The notes below the pieces were generated by a model, which did not search any database, had not been told where the DNA came from, and saw nothing but the letters and a program-made list of their open reading frames with translations. From CAZYMF01 sp964648215 (GTDB lineage: Bacteria > Desulfobacterota > Binatia > HRBIN30 > JACQVA1): 34,533 bases of DNA. The stretch lies in the NCBI GenBank assembly GCA_964648215.1, contig CAZYMF010000031.1, positions 1-34,533 of the forward strand, written 5' to 3'. Below are positions 27,432-34,533 of the stretch, piece by piece; position 1 is the stretch's first letter, and each line of letters opens with the position of its first letter. The translations under genes and the position numbers were made by a program.

Positions 27432-27888
27432 TCAGGATGACGACCGGAATGTCGCGCTCGGTGCGCGCCTGGTAGTCGTCGTAGCTGGGATACAGAGCGA
27501 CCAGCCGTGGCCAGAGCGCGGCCTTCTCCTGCGCGTCGGCCCGCCGGGCCGTCGCCGCCAGCTTGCGGCTGCCGACCTCGACCTCGACGCGCGGCTCGGC
27601 TTCGAGATTCTTGAACCACAGCGGGTGGTGCGACATCCCGCCCTTCGAGGCGACGACGACGAAGTCGTCACCGTCGGCGAGATAGAGCAGTGGCGCCGTC
27701 CGTGGCCGACCCGACTTGCGACCGACGGTGGTGAGCAGCAAGACCGGGGCGCCCCCCGGGAAGCGGCCGGTGATCCGACCGCCGCTGAGGCGGTAGAGCC
27801 ACGTGTTCAGCGCCGACATGACGCGGATGACGACGTTGCCGACTCGTTCCTGACGCGGGGTGAAGGGCACTGGCTTCTTGTCCGGCAT
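27415..27888 (-). CDS. Deazaflavin (F420)-dependent nitroreductase family protein, Ddn-like
   Basis: 157 aa. The split-barrel family uses coenzyme F420H2 (or a related flavin) to reduce quinones, nitro or enone substrates. Family marks: LLLTTVGRKSGRPRTAPLLY, DDFVVVASKGGMSHHPLWFKNL, and the end YPSYDDYQARTERDIPVVIL. The ATG at 27888 follows an AGGAGAG ribosome site. If F420 is used, the organism should carry F420 biosynthesis genes, none of which are here. It lies downstream of the CoA-transferase and P450 genes, 130 bp apart, and may be a separate unit. Confidence 0.87.
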   Translation of the reverse strand: MPDKKPVPFTPRQERVGNVVIRVMSALNTWLYRLSGGRITGRFPGGAPVLLLTTVGRKSGRPRTAPLLYLADGDDFVVVASKGGMSHHPLWFKNLEAEPRVEVEVGSRKLAATARRADAQEKAALWPRLVALYPSYDDYQARTERDIPVVILTPRPA

Positions 27889-28002
27889 GTTCTCTCCTAG
27901 CGCAGGGTTTTGAACCCCGGCGGGTTCGTAATTCGAGTCAAGTTGCAACCAGTCGCCGCGGGGAGCGCCCAACCGCAGCGTGGGGCGAAGCCGCCATCTC
28001 GC

Positions 28003-28018
28003 CGGGGCCGCCGCCCCG
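28003..28018 (-). terminator. Hairpin directly after the CoA-transferase gene
   Basis: Arms CGGGGC and GCCCCG with a 4-base loop, adjacent to the TAG stop at 28019-28021. No T-run on the minus strand. Bases 27889-28002 hold no gene; a small GGGTT/AACCC hairpin lies at 27905-27918 before the Ddn-like ribosome site. Confidence 0.3.
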
Positions 28019-29275
28019 CTATTCTTCGCCCAGCGCCCCGGCGCGGCGCAGCGCGGCGATGCGCTCGGCATCGTAGCCGAGCACCTCGCCCAGAACCGCC
28101 TCCGTGTCGCGACCGGGCTCGACGGCCGCACGCGACGGCAGCGGTAGCTCCTCGTCGAGCAGCTTGATCGGCGACGGCATGAGATCGGTGCCGTGCTCGC
28201 GCCAGGGGCGGAACGGCAGCCGCGCCTGGAACTGCGGGTCGCGGGTGATCGACCTGGTGTCGTTCACCGGCGCCAGCGGCGCGTTCACCTCGCGGCCGAA
28301 GGCGATCCATTCGGCGGTGGTCCGGGTGGCGAAGATGGCGGCCAGCTCCCGCCGCAGCGCGACGTTGCCGCGCGCGTGATCGGCATACTTCGAGCCCGGG
28401 TTCTGCTCGAACAGCTCCCGGCGGCCGACCCCTTCGCAGAAGTTCTTCCAGAACTCGCGTTCCGAGGCCATGAACAGAACGATGCCGTCGCGCGAGCGGT
28501 AGTACTGGTAGCGCACCGACTCGGCCATGCTGTTGTCGCCGACGGGACGCCGCGGGCCCTTGCCGTCACCGTCGTTGCCGGTGACCTCGTCCTCGGGCCG
28601 CTCGTAGGCCTTGTTGCCCTCGATGCCGTTCCAGTTGAACGCGGCGGCGGCGTCGCTCTGCGCCACCTCGAGGCGGCAGCCGCGGCCGCTGGCGCGGGCC
28701 CGGAGAATGGCGGCGAGAATCCCGAGTGCCGCGTACAGCGGCCCGGCGTTGATGCCGACGGCGGTGTAGCTCGGCAGCGCCGGCAGGCCCTCGGCGTCGA
28801 ACGTCGGGCGCGCCACGCCGGCCCAGGCATCGTAGGCGATGCCGTGGCTGGGCATATCCTTGTAGGGGCCGGTCAGGCCGTAGCCCGAGACGGTGCAGAA
28901 GACGAGCTTCGGATTGACCTCCCGCATCTTCTCGAACGTCAGCCCGCGGCGCGCCAGCGCCCCCGGCCGCATCGCCTCGATGACCGCGTCGGCACCGCGC
29001 ACGAGATCGAGATAGGTCGCCACCCCGTCCGGCCGGCGCAGGTCGAGGACGACGCTGCGCTTGCCGCGGTTGAGATGCCAGTGCAGCAGCGAGACCCCGT
29101 CGATGATCGGGAAGGCCATCTTGCGCACGTAGTCGCCGCCGGGGGCCTCGACCTTGATCACCTCGGCGCCGAGATCGGCCAGGTGCATGCCGACCGCGGC
29201 CGGCCCCAGCATCGAGCTCTCGATCACCCGCACGCCGGAGAGCAAACCTGCCGCGCCGTCCGTGCTGGTCGTCAT
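28019..29275 (-). CDS. CaiB/BaiF class III CoA-transferase family protein
   Basis: 418 aa. Members move CoA between carboxylic acids or racemise 2-methylacyl-CoA. Family marks: LLSGVRVIES at 11-20, GPAAVGMHLADLGAEVIKVE, NRGKRSVVLDLR (69-80), and SGYGLTGPYKDMPSHGIAYDAWAG with His144. In the region TAVGINAGPLYAALGILAAIL, the aspartate that carries the acyl-CoA anhydride in class III transferases is not found: positions 174-175 are Gly-Ile. This may be a diverged subfamily or a non-transferase role. The ATG at 29275 follows the P450 stop by 17 bp, so the two are co-transcribed. Confidence 0.85.
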   Translation of the reverse strand: MTTSTDGAAGLLSGVRVIESSMLGPAAVGMHLADLGAEVIKVEAPGGDYVRKMAFPIIDGVSLLHWHLNRGKRSVVLDLRRPDGVATYLDLVRGADAVIEAMRPGALARRGLTFEKMREVNPKLVFCTVSGYGLTGPYKDMPSHGIAYDAWAGVARPTFDAEGLPALPSYTAVGINAGPLYAALGILAAILRARASGRGCRLEVAQSDAAAAFNWNGIEGNKAYERPEDEVTGNDGDGKGPRRPVGDNSMAESVRYQYYRSRDGIVLFMASEREFWKNFCEGVGRRELFEQNPGSKYADHARGNVALRRELAAIFATRTTAEWIAFGREVNAPLAPVNDTRSITRDPQFQARLPFRPWREHGTDLMPSPIKLLDEELPLPSRAAVEPGRDTEAVLGEVLGYDAERIAALRRAGALGEE

Positions 29276-29292
29276 CTCCGCTTTCGTCCCTC

Positions 29293-30468
29293 TCAGTCGG
29301 CCTTGTCGAAGAGCACCGGTAGCTGATTCGGCGAGCGGAACGCCAGCCCGCGGACCTCGCATTCCTGCGCCCGGTCGAGCCTCAGATTGGGCAGTCGATC
29401 GAGCAGCGCCGTCAGCGCCAGCCGGGCTTCGGTGCGGGCGAGGTGGGAGCCGGCGCAGAAATGCTGGCCGAAGCCGAAGGCGACGTGGTCGTCGTTGCGA
29501 CGGTGGAGATCGAAGCAGTCCGGGTCGGGAAACTGCTCCGGGTCGCGGTTGGCCGAACCGAGGCACGCCGAGACCAGCGCGCCGGCGGGAATGTCGAAGC
29601 CGGCCACCGTCACCGGCACGGTCGTCTCGCGCGACACGTACTGCACCGGCGACTCCCAGCGCAGTGTCTCTTCGATGGCCAGGTCGAGCTTGGCCCGGTC
29701 CGCCTGGACCTCCTCCAGATACGACGGGTGCGTCAGCAGGGCGAAGAGGACGCTGCCGATGAGGCGGTAGGTCGTCTCGGCGCCGGCCGGAATCAGCAGC
29801 CGCAGAAAGCTGAGCACCTCCTCGTCACTCAGGCGCTGCCCCTCGATCTCGGCGTGGGCCAGCCGGCTGAGCAGGTCCGGCCGCGGCTCGGCCTTGCGCT
29901 CATGCAGCACCGGTCGCAGGTAGTCGACGATGCGCTCGGAGGCGGCGAAGCCGCGCGGCGGGTCCTCGCCCACGGAGATCAGATCGATCGCCCAGCGGTG
30001 GAACGTCGCGTAGTCCTCCATCGGGATGCCGATGATGTGGGTGATGACACGGATGGGGAAGGTGAAGGTGAACTGCGCCACCAGGTCGGCGTGGCCCGCG
30101 GCGGCGAACTGATCGATCAGGCCCTGCGCGATCTTCACGATCTTCGCCTCCAGCCCGCCGCGCAGGGCGTTGCGCTGGAGAAAGGGCGTGACCAGGCTGC
30201 GGTGGCGGATGTGCTCGCGGCCCTCCATCTCGAGGATGGTGCGTCCCATCACCAGCCCGATGCCGCGGGCGTTGCCGCGCGAGGAGAAACGCTCGGAGTC
30301 CTTCAACAGACCGACGACGTCCCCGTAGCGAGTGACCAGATGATCCTCGCCGAGCAGCCCGGTGACGAGAATGACCGGTTGCTCGCGCCGCAGGCGCCGG
30401 TAGACGGCGTAGGGATCGCGCACCGGGCTGAGCATCGTGCCACCGAAGAGCTCGACCGTGTTGGGCAT
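29293..30468 (-). CDS. Cytochrome P450
   Basis: 391 aa, soluble bacterial type. Heme-binding motif FGFGQHFCAGSHLAR with the thiolate Cys338, ExxR helix EETLRW, and I-helix oxygen-activation motif AGAETT. It would hydroxylate a small hydrophobic molecule with electrons from a ferredoxin/reductase pair; none is adjacent. The ATG at 30468 follows AGGAGGT-like GGAGGT at 30477-30482. It heads the P450-CoA-transferase unit. Substrate is unknown; CYP107/CYP125-like families are possible but not decidable here. Confidence 0.92.
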   Translation of the reverse strand: MPNTVELFGGTMLSPVRDPYAVYRRLRREQPVILVTGLLGEDHLVTRYGDVVGLLKDSERFSSRGNARGIGLVMGRTILEMEGREHIRHRSLVTPFLQRNALRGGLEAKIVKIAQGLIDQFAAAGHADLVAQFTFTFPIRVITHIIGIPMEDYATFHRWAIDLISVGEDPPRGFAASERIVDYLRPVLHERKAEPRPDLLSRLAHAEIEGQRLSDEEVLSFLRLLIPAGAETTYRLIGSVLFALLTHPSYLEEVQADRAKLDLAIEETLRWESPVQYVSRETTVPVTVAGFDIPAGALVSACLGSANRDPEQFPDPDCFDLHRRNDDHVAFGFGQHFCAGSHLARTEARLALTALLDRLPNLRLDRAQECEVRGLAFRSPNQLPVLFDKAD

Positions 30469-30815
30469 GAAGGTTTACCTCCGCGAAGAATGTCGGCGTT
30501 TGCCCGTCGTCGGGCCGACCGGCGCGGGAATCACACGGGCCAGATGCCTCTTGGTTCGCGCCGCCGTCGCCGGCTGGGCGCGGTCGTGCCCGAACAGATG
30601 ACGTGCGGCGATGCGGCGAGGACGTGATGGTACAGAGTTCCTCCCGAGCCTGATCAGTTGCTGAGCAGCTGCCCAATAGGACGGCGGCACGAGCGCGTCA
30701 AGCAAAAGGACGGGCTCCCCGACTCCCGTGCCGTTGCGCTCGGGCTTGGGGCCAATTGACTGGAGCATGCACGCGGGTAAGCTCCGTCCATTCGAATCCA
30801 AACGGGGGTGATCTC
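30469..30815. other. Divergent intergenic region between P450 and GST genes
   Basis: 347 bp with no supported gene. It must hold promoters for both directions. An imperfect palindrome CAGTTGCT-G-AGCAGCTG (30655-30671, one mismatch between arms) could be an operator. A local 108-codon frame on the minus strand has no protein-like composition. Confidence 0.5.
30756..30783 (+). promoter_or_regulatory. Candidate promoter for the GST gene
   Basis: TTGACT (30756-30761), 16-bp spacer, TAAGCT (30778-30783), then the GGGGGTGA ribosome site at about 30804-30810. The -35 is good, the -10 poor. Confidence 0.35.
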
Positions 30816-31424
30816 ATGAAGCTCTACGACTTCGCCGGTGCGCCGAATCCGAAGAAGGTCCGTGTCTACCTTGCCGAGAAGGGCCTCCAGGTGCCGATCG
30901 AGCCGGTCGACATCATCAGCGGACAGAATCGCACGCCCGAGTTTCTGCAGAAGAACCCGCTCGGCGGCCTGCCGGTGCTGGAGCTGGACGACGGCACCCT
31001 CCTGACCGAGTCGCTGGCGATCATCGAGTACTTCGAGGAGCTTCACCCCAATCCGCCGCTGATCGGCGACAACCCGCTCGAGCGCGCCCGGGTGCGCCGC
31101 CTCGAGCGCATCATCGAGCTCGGCGTGCTCTCGAACATCGCCACCATCTTCCAGAACACGCACCCGTTCATGGCCGGGCGACTGAAGCAGTCGGCCGACG
31201 CCGCCGAGAACGCGCGCGGGCGGCTGGCCGCCAATCTCAAGGTGGTCGACGCCGCCATCGGCAACAACGCCTTCGCCGCCGGCGCCAAGCCGACGATCGC
31301 CGACTGCACGTTGCTGGCCGCCCTCGGCTTCGCCGAGTTCGCCGGCGTCGAGATCGATCCGTCGTGCAAGAACGTCGCGCGCTGGTACGAGGCGTTCAAG
31401 CAGCGCCCGAGCGCGCAGGCTTGA
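30816..31424 (+). CDS. Glutathione S-transferase family protein
   Basis: 202 aa. Thioredoxin-like N-terminal domain with GAPNPKKVRVYLAEKG, the cis-Pro region NPLGGLPVLEL and the glutathione gamma-Glu site TESLAIIEY, followed by the all-helical C-terminal domain. The position of the usual catalytic Ser/Cys/Tyr reads Pro-Asn-Pro, as in several bacterial GST-like proteins of the AxNPxKVR kind. It could conjugate or reduce electrophiles from the neighbouring P450. The ATG at 30816 has a ribosome site. Glutathione synthesis in this organism is not shown by the window. Confidence 0.88.
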   Translation: MKLYDFAGAPNPKKVRVYLAEKGLQVPIEPVDIISGQNRTPEFLQKNPLGGLPVLELDDGTLLTESLAIIEYFEELHPNPPLIGDNPLERARVRRLERIIELGVLSNIATIFQNTHPFMAGRLKQSADAAENARGRLAANLKVVDAAIGNNAFAAGAKPTIADCTLLAALGFAEFAGVEIDPSCKNVARWYEAFKQRPSAQA

Positions 31425-31476
31425 GCCGGCGTTCCGGCATTGCGGCGGCGGCACGGCCGCGCCGCGCGGGCTGCGG

Positions 31477-32001
31477 ATGAGCCGCAACATCGAGCTCAAG
31501 GCCCGTTGCGCCGACCTGGCGGCGGCCGCCCGCGTCGCGGCAGATCTCGGCGCCGCCCGACAGGGAGTCGAGCGGCAGCACGACACCTACTTCCCGGCCG
31601 CCGACGGGCGGCTGAAGCTGCGCCAGCGCTGGATCGAAGGGCGGTCGCTGCCGAGCGAGCTGATCTGGTACCGGCGCACCGACGAGAACCGGCCGCGGCC
31701 GAGCGACTATACGCTGGTGAAGATCGAGAACGGCCCGGAGCTGCGCGCCGCTCTCGCCGGCGCGCTGGGCATCGTCGCCGAGGTGGTCAAGGAGCGCACC
31801 GTCTATCTGCACGACAACGTGCGCATCCACCTCGACGAGGTCCGCGATCTGGGGACCTTCGTCGAGTTCGAGGCGATCGTCGACGGTGGCTGTGACGATG
31901 CGGCCGGACGCGCCAAGCTCGATCGGCTCCGCACCGTCTTCGCGATCGCGGCCGATCAGGTCGTCCGCGCCTCCTACGGCGACCTCGTGCCGCGCCGCTG
32001 A
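31477..32001 (+). CDS. CYTH domain protein (class IV adenylate cyclase / thiamine triphosphatase-like)
   Basis: 174 aa. CYTH proteins bind triphosphates in an eight-stranded tunnel and hydrolyse or cyclise them. Features: NIELKAR at the start (core of the ExExK motif, the first Glu being absent), QHDTYFPAADGRLKLRQR, and paired acidic strands VRIHLDEVRDLGTFVEFE. Substrate could be thiamine triphosphate, tripolyphosphate or ATP. It follows the GST gene by 52 bp; no clear Shine-Dalgarno sequence precedes the ATG. Confidence 0.8.
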   Translation: MSRNIELKARCADLAAAARVAADLGAARQGVERQHDTYFPAADGRLKLRQRWIEGRSLPSELIWYRRTDENRPRPSDYTLVKIENGPELRAALAGALGIVAEVVKERTVYLHDNVRIHLDEVRDLGTFVEFEAIVDGGCDDAAGRAKLDRLRTVFAIAADQVVRASYGDLVPRR

Positions 32002-32055
32002 GCGCCGCCGCTCCGGCGCGTCGGGCTGGTGGCGCCGCGGGCGCCGCGGGCGTCC

Positions 32056-32085
32056 TTGACCCCTGCGACGGGGCGCGTGTACAGT
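32056..32085 (+). promoter_or_regulatory. Sigma-70-like promoter before the aminotransferase gene
   Basis: TTGACC (32056-32061), an 18-bp spacer and TACAGT (32080-32085), with AGGAGG at 32095-32100 seven bases before the ATG. Five of six -35 and four of six -10 consensus bases match. The transcript would start very close to the ribosome site. Confidence 0.5.
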
Positions 32086-32107
32086 CGCCTGGTCAGGAGG
32101 ACACCCC

Positions 32108-33349
32108 ATGAGCCATCGCGGTTACGCCCGTACGCAGGAGCTCTTCGAGCGCGCCATGCGCGTCGTGCCCGGAGGTATCTACGGCCACCAGAGCCCGATG
32201 ATGCTGGTGCCGGGAGCGTATCCGTACTTTTTCGAGCGCGGCCAGGGGGCGCACGTGTGGGACGTCGACGGCAACGAGTACATCGACTACATGTGCTCGT
32301 ACGGGCCGATCGTCGTCGGCCACAATCACCCCAAGGTCGAAGAGGCGGCGGCGGCGCAGGCCCGCAAGGGCAACTGCTTCAACGGCCCGACCGAGCTGTG
32401 GGTGGAGCTGGCCGAGTATCTGGTCGAGCTGACCCCGTTCGCCGACTGGGCCGCCTTCGGCAAGAACGGCTCCGACGTCTGCACCTGGGCCACGGAGATC
32501 GCGCGCGAGGCGACCGGCCGCAAGAAGATCGCCAAGGCCTCGGGCGCCTACCACGGCACGCACGCCTGGTGCACGCCGCTCCCGGGAGGCACGACGGCCG
32601 AGGACACCGCCAACGTCGTCACCTTCGAGTACAACGACGTGAACGATCTGCGCCGCGTCGTCGAGCAGAACGACGGCGACGTGGCAGGGGTCATCGTGAC
32701 TCCCTTCCGGCACGAGGCCTTCCACGATCAGGAGCTGCCGGTCGAAGGGTTCCTCCAGGGCGTCCGCCAGCTGTGCGACGAGAAGAAGATGGTCTTCATC
32801 CTCGACGACGTGCGCGCCGGCTTTCGCCTCCACCTCGGCGGCTCGGGCGAGCTCTTCGGCGTGCAGCCCGACCTCTCCTGCTACTGCAAGGCGATCGCCA
32901 ACGGCTACGCGCTGTCGGCCTGCGTCGGCCGCGAGGCGCTCAAGCCGGCGGCAGAGACGGTCTTCTTCACCGGCTCCTACTTCACCTCGGGCGTGCCGAT
33001 GGCGGCGGCCCTGGCCACCCTCAAAGAGCTCAAGGCCAGCGGCGGCGTCGAGCGCATGCGCCAAGCCGGCACCATGCTCACGCGCGGGCTGGAAGAACAG
33101 GCACGCGCCCACGGGCAAGAAATCTCCTGCTCCGGTCCGCCGGCGATCCCGTTCATGAGCTTCGTCGCCGACGAGGGCGGGTTCATGCGCAGCCGGCACT
33201 TCTGCGCCGAGGCCTGCCGCCGCGGCGTCTACCTGCACCCGGTGCACAACTGGTTCCTGACCACGGCGCACACCGACGCCGACATCCGGCGCACCCTCGA
33301 GGTCACCGACGAGGCGTTTGCCGCCGTGCGCAAGGAGTTCGGCGCCTAG
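32108..33349 (+). CDS. Class III PLP-dependent aminotransferase, glutamate-1-semialdehyde-aminomutase-like
   Basis: 413 aa. Fold type I PLP enzyme: DGNEYIDYMCSYGPIVVGHNHP near residues 55-76, GKNGSDVCTWATEIARE, phosphate-binding ASGAYHGTH, LDDVRAGFR with the PLP-N1 Asp, and Schiff-base Lys261 in YCKAIANGYALSA. Overall it looks like HemL, but the tetrapyrrole role is not assured: many such paralogs in catabolic or secondary-metabolite clusters use other substrates, and no other hem gene is nearby. It is followed after 27 bp by the acyl-CoA dehydrogenase gene, so the two are likely co-transcribed. Confidence 0.88.
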   Translation: MSHRGYARTQELFERAMRVVPGGIYGHQSPMMLVPGAYPYFFERGQGAHVWDVDGNEYIDYMCSYGPIVVGHNHPKVEEAAAAQARKGNCFNGPTELWVELAEYLVELTPFADWAAFGKNGSDVCTWATEIAREATGRKKIAKASGAYHGTHAWCTPLPGGTTAEDTANVVTFEYNDVNDLRRVVEQNDGDVAGVIVTPFRHEAFHDQELPVEGFLQGVRQLCDEKKMVFILDDVRAGFRLHLGGSGELFGVQPDLSCYCKAIANGYALSACVGREALKPAAETVFFTGSYFTSGVPMAAALATLKELKASGGVERMRQAGTMLTRGLEEQARAHGQEISCSGPPAIPFMSFVADEGGFMRSRHFCAEACRRGVYLHPVHNWFLTTAHTDADIRRTLEVTDEAFAAVRKEFGA

Positions 33350-33376
33350 GGCTCGGCGGCCCCGAGGCAACCCAAC

Positions 33377-34533
33377 ATGGACCTCTCTTACACGCCGGAG
33401 CAGGAGGCCCTGCGGCGCCGGGTACGTGCCTGGCTGCGCGAACACCTCCCCAAGCGGGAACGCACCGCCGACTCGCTCGAGTACGGCGATCCGGCACGCC
33501 TGGCCAAGGCCAAGGCCTGGCAACGCCAGCTCTACGATGCGGGCTACGTCGCCATGGGCTGGCCCGAGGAGTACGGCGGCCGCGGCGCCGACGTCATGAG
33601 CCAGACCATCGTCAACGAGGAGCTGGTGCTCGCCCGGGCTCCGAGCCTGGTCGGGATGATGGGCATCCTGATGGTCGGCCCGACGCTGATCCAGTGGGGC
33701 ACGGACGAGCAGAAGCGCCGCTACCTGCCGCGGATCCTGAGCGCCGACGAGATCTGGTGTCAGGGTTACTCGGAGCCCGGCTCCGGCTCCGATCTGGCGT
33801 CGTTGAAGACGCGCGCCGAGGTGGTCGGCGACGAGTTCGTGATCAACGGGCAGAAGGTGTGGACCTCCAACGCCCAGCTCGCCGACTGGATGTTCTGCCT
33901 CGTCCGCACCGACCCCGAGGCCCCCAAGCATCACGGCATCTCCTACGTGCTGATCGACATGAAGACCCCCGGCATCACGGTGCGGCCGCTGATCCAGATG
34001 ACCGGCGACGCCGGCTTCAACGAGGTGTTCTTCGAGGACGTGCGCGTCCCGCGCCAGAACCTGGTCGGCGAGCTGAATCGCGGCTGGCAGGTGGCCAACT
34101 CGACCCTCGCGCACGAGCGCAACATGCTCGGCTCGACCACGCGCACGCAGCAGATGTTCAACGGCGTGCTGCGCATCGCGCAGACGCGGCGGCGCTACGG
34201 TCGCCGCGGCGCCGACGATCCGGTGATCCGGCAGCGGCTGGCCGATCTCGCCATCCGCGTCGAGGCGATGAAGCTGCAGTCCTACCGCCAGCTCACCGAC
34301 GCCGTGCGCGGTCGCTCGCCGGGGATCGCGGCCTCGGTGAACAAGCTGGTCAGCACCGAGCTCAATCACGACATCGCCGCGCTGGCGCTCGAGCTGCTCG
34401 GCTCCTACGGCCCGCTGGCGCGTCAGGCCAGCCGCGTCACCGACCGCGGCATCTGGCCGTGGGAGTTCATGTTCACCCTCGGCATGATCATCGGCGGCGG
34501 CACCTCGCAGATCCAGAAGAACATCATCAGCGA
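33377..34533 (+). CDS. Acyl-CoA dehydrogenase (3' end outside window)
   Basis: At least 385 aa; the frame runs open to the window end. FAD flavoprotein that introduces a 2,3-double bond in acyl-CoA: N-terminal DLSYTPEQEALRRRVRAWL, QGYSEPGSGSDLASLKTRA (FAD/substrate loop), VINGQKVWTSNA, and the C-terminal GGGTSQIQKNIIS, which is near the normal end. Only a few residues are therefore missing. In this subgroup the catalytic Glu is not at the end helix position of medium-chain enzymes, so the acyl chain is uncertain. The ATG at 33377 lies 27 bp after the aminotransferase stop. Confidence 0.9.
   Translation, partial: MDLSYTPEQEALRRRVRAWLREHLPKRERTADSLEYGDPARLAKAKAWQRQLYDAGYVAMGWPEEYGGRGADVMSQTIVNEELVLARAPSLVGMMGILMVGPTLIQWGTDEQKRRYLPRILSADEIWCQGYSEPGSGSDLASLKTRAEVVGDEFVINGQKVWTSNAQLADWMFCLVRTDPEAPKHHGISYVLIDMKTPGITVRPLIQMTGDAGFNEVFFEDVRVPRQNLVGELNRGWQVANSTLAHERNMLGSTTRTQQMFNGVLRIAQTRRRYGRRGADDPVIRQRLADLAIRVEAMKLQSYRQLTDAVRGRSPGIAASVNKLVSTELNHDIAALALELLGSYGPLARQASRVTDRGIWPWEFMFTLGMIIGGGTSQIQKNIIS

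Noticed and set aside
30475..30801. 108-codon minus-strand frame in the P450-GST intergenic region
   Set aside because: No ribosome site, no recognisable domain, and it would overlap the GST promoter region.

Overview
The window is GC-rich DNA from an uncultured bacterium. Several traits recall the deltaproteobacterial lineages, most specifically Binatota/Binatia-like genomes: a secreted protein with a Cys-flanked pair of dockerin-like EF-hand loops, long Thr/Pro-rich secreted linkers, NHL and 'DVYAVG'-type propellers fused to multi-heme lipoproteins, an Mla-type lipid transport operon, and P450 / CoA-transferase / acyl-CoA dehydrogenase genes. That assignment is inference; there is no rRNA or other marker here. 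A run of 100 N at 22305-22404 is an assembly gap, so the order across it is not proven.

Layout. (1) 73-3212, minus strand: a 2-oxoacid:ferredoxin oxidoreductase operon (fused gamma-delta, then alpha, then beta), preceded by a 23-codon leader ORF whose stop overlaps the first structural start inside a hairpin. (2) 3371-5758, minus: a cytoplasmic hybrid histidine kinase (REC-PAS-HisKA-HATPase-REC-REC), with a perfect 16-bp-arm hairpin upstream. (3) 5976-13869, minus: a long head-to-tail run of mlaB-E fusion, mlaF, mlaD, PqiC-type lipoprotein, a six-Cys single-TM protein, RNase E/G, and a split transketolase (N then C half). Several junctions overlap by 4 bp. (4) 13992-20675: two convergent genes for exported proteins separated by a strong hairpin. 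One is a 380-aa EF-hand protein. The other is a 1830-aa lipoprotein with three six-bladed NHL propellers, a P460-like heme domain, a fourth propeller-like domain and a CxxxCH cytochrome segment. (5) 20823-22298, plus: an MmgE/PrpD-family protein, then the gap. (6) 22408-27388: GH13 glucosidase and ABC1/UbiB kinase (minus), then a divergent 7TM-PAS histidine kinase (plus). (7) 27415-34533: deazaflavin-dependent (Ddn-like) protein, class III CoA-transferase and cytochrome P450 (minus), divergent from GST, CYTH protein, class III aminotransferase and an acyl-CoA dehydrogenase cut by the window end (plus).

How the parts may work together. Region 3 links retrograde or anterograde phospholipid transport in the envelope with housekeeping RNA and pentose-phosphate functions, perhaps only by co-transcription. 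Region 7 has the character of a catabolic neighbourhood: oxygenation (P450), CoA activation (CoA-transferase), beta-oxidation (acyl-CoA dehydrogenase) and F420/GST redox chemistry. The most unusual object is the giant lipoprotein: three propellers that keep the same blade order, and two different c-type heme attachment motifs, all predicted outside the cytoplasm.

No tRNA, rRNA, CRISPR array, insertion sequence or phage gene was recognised.
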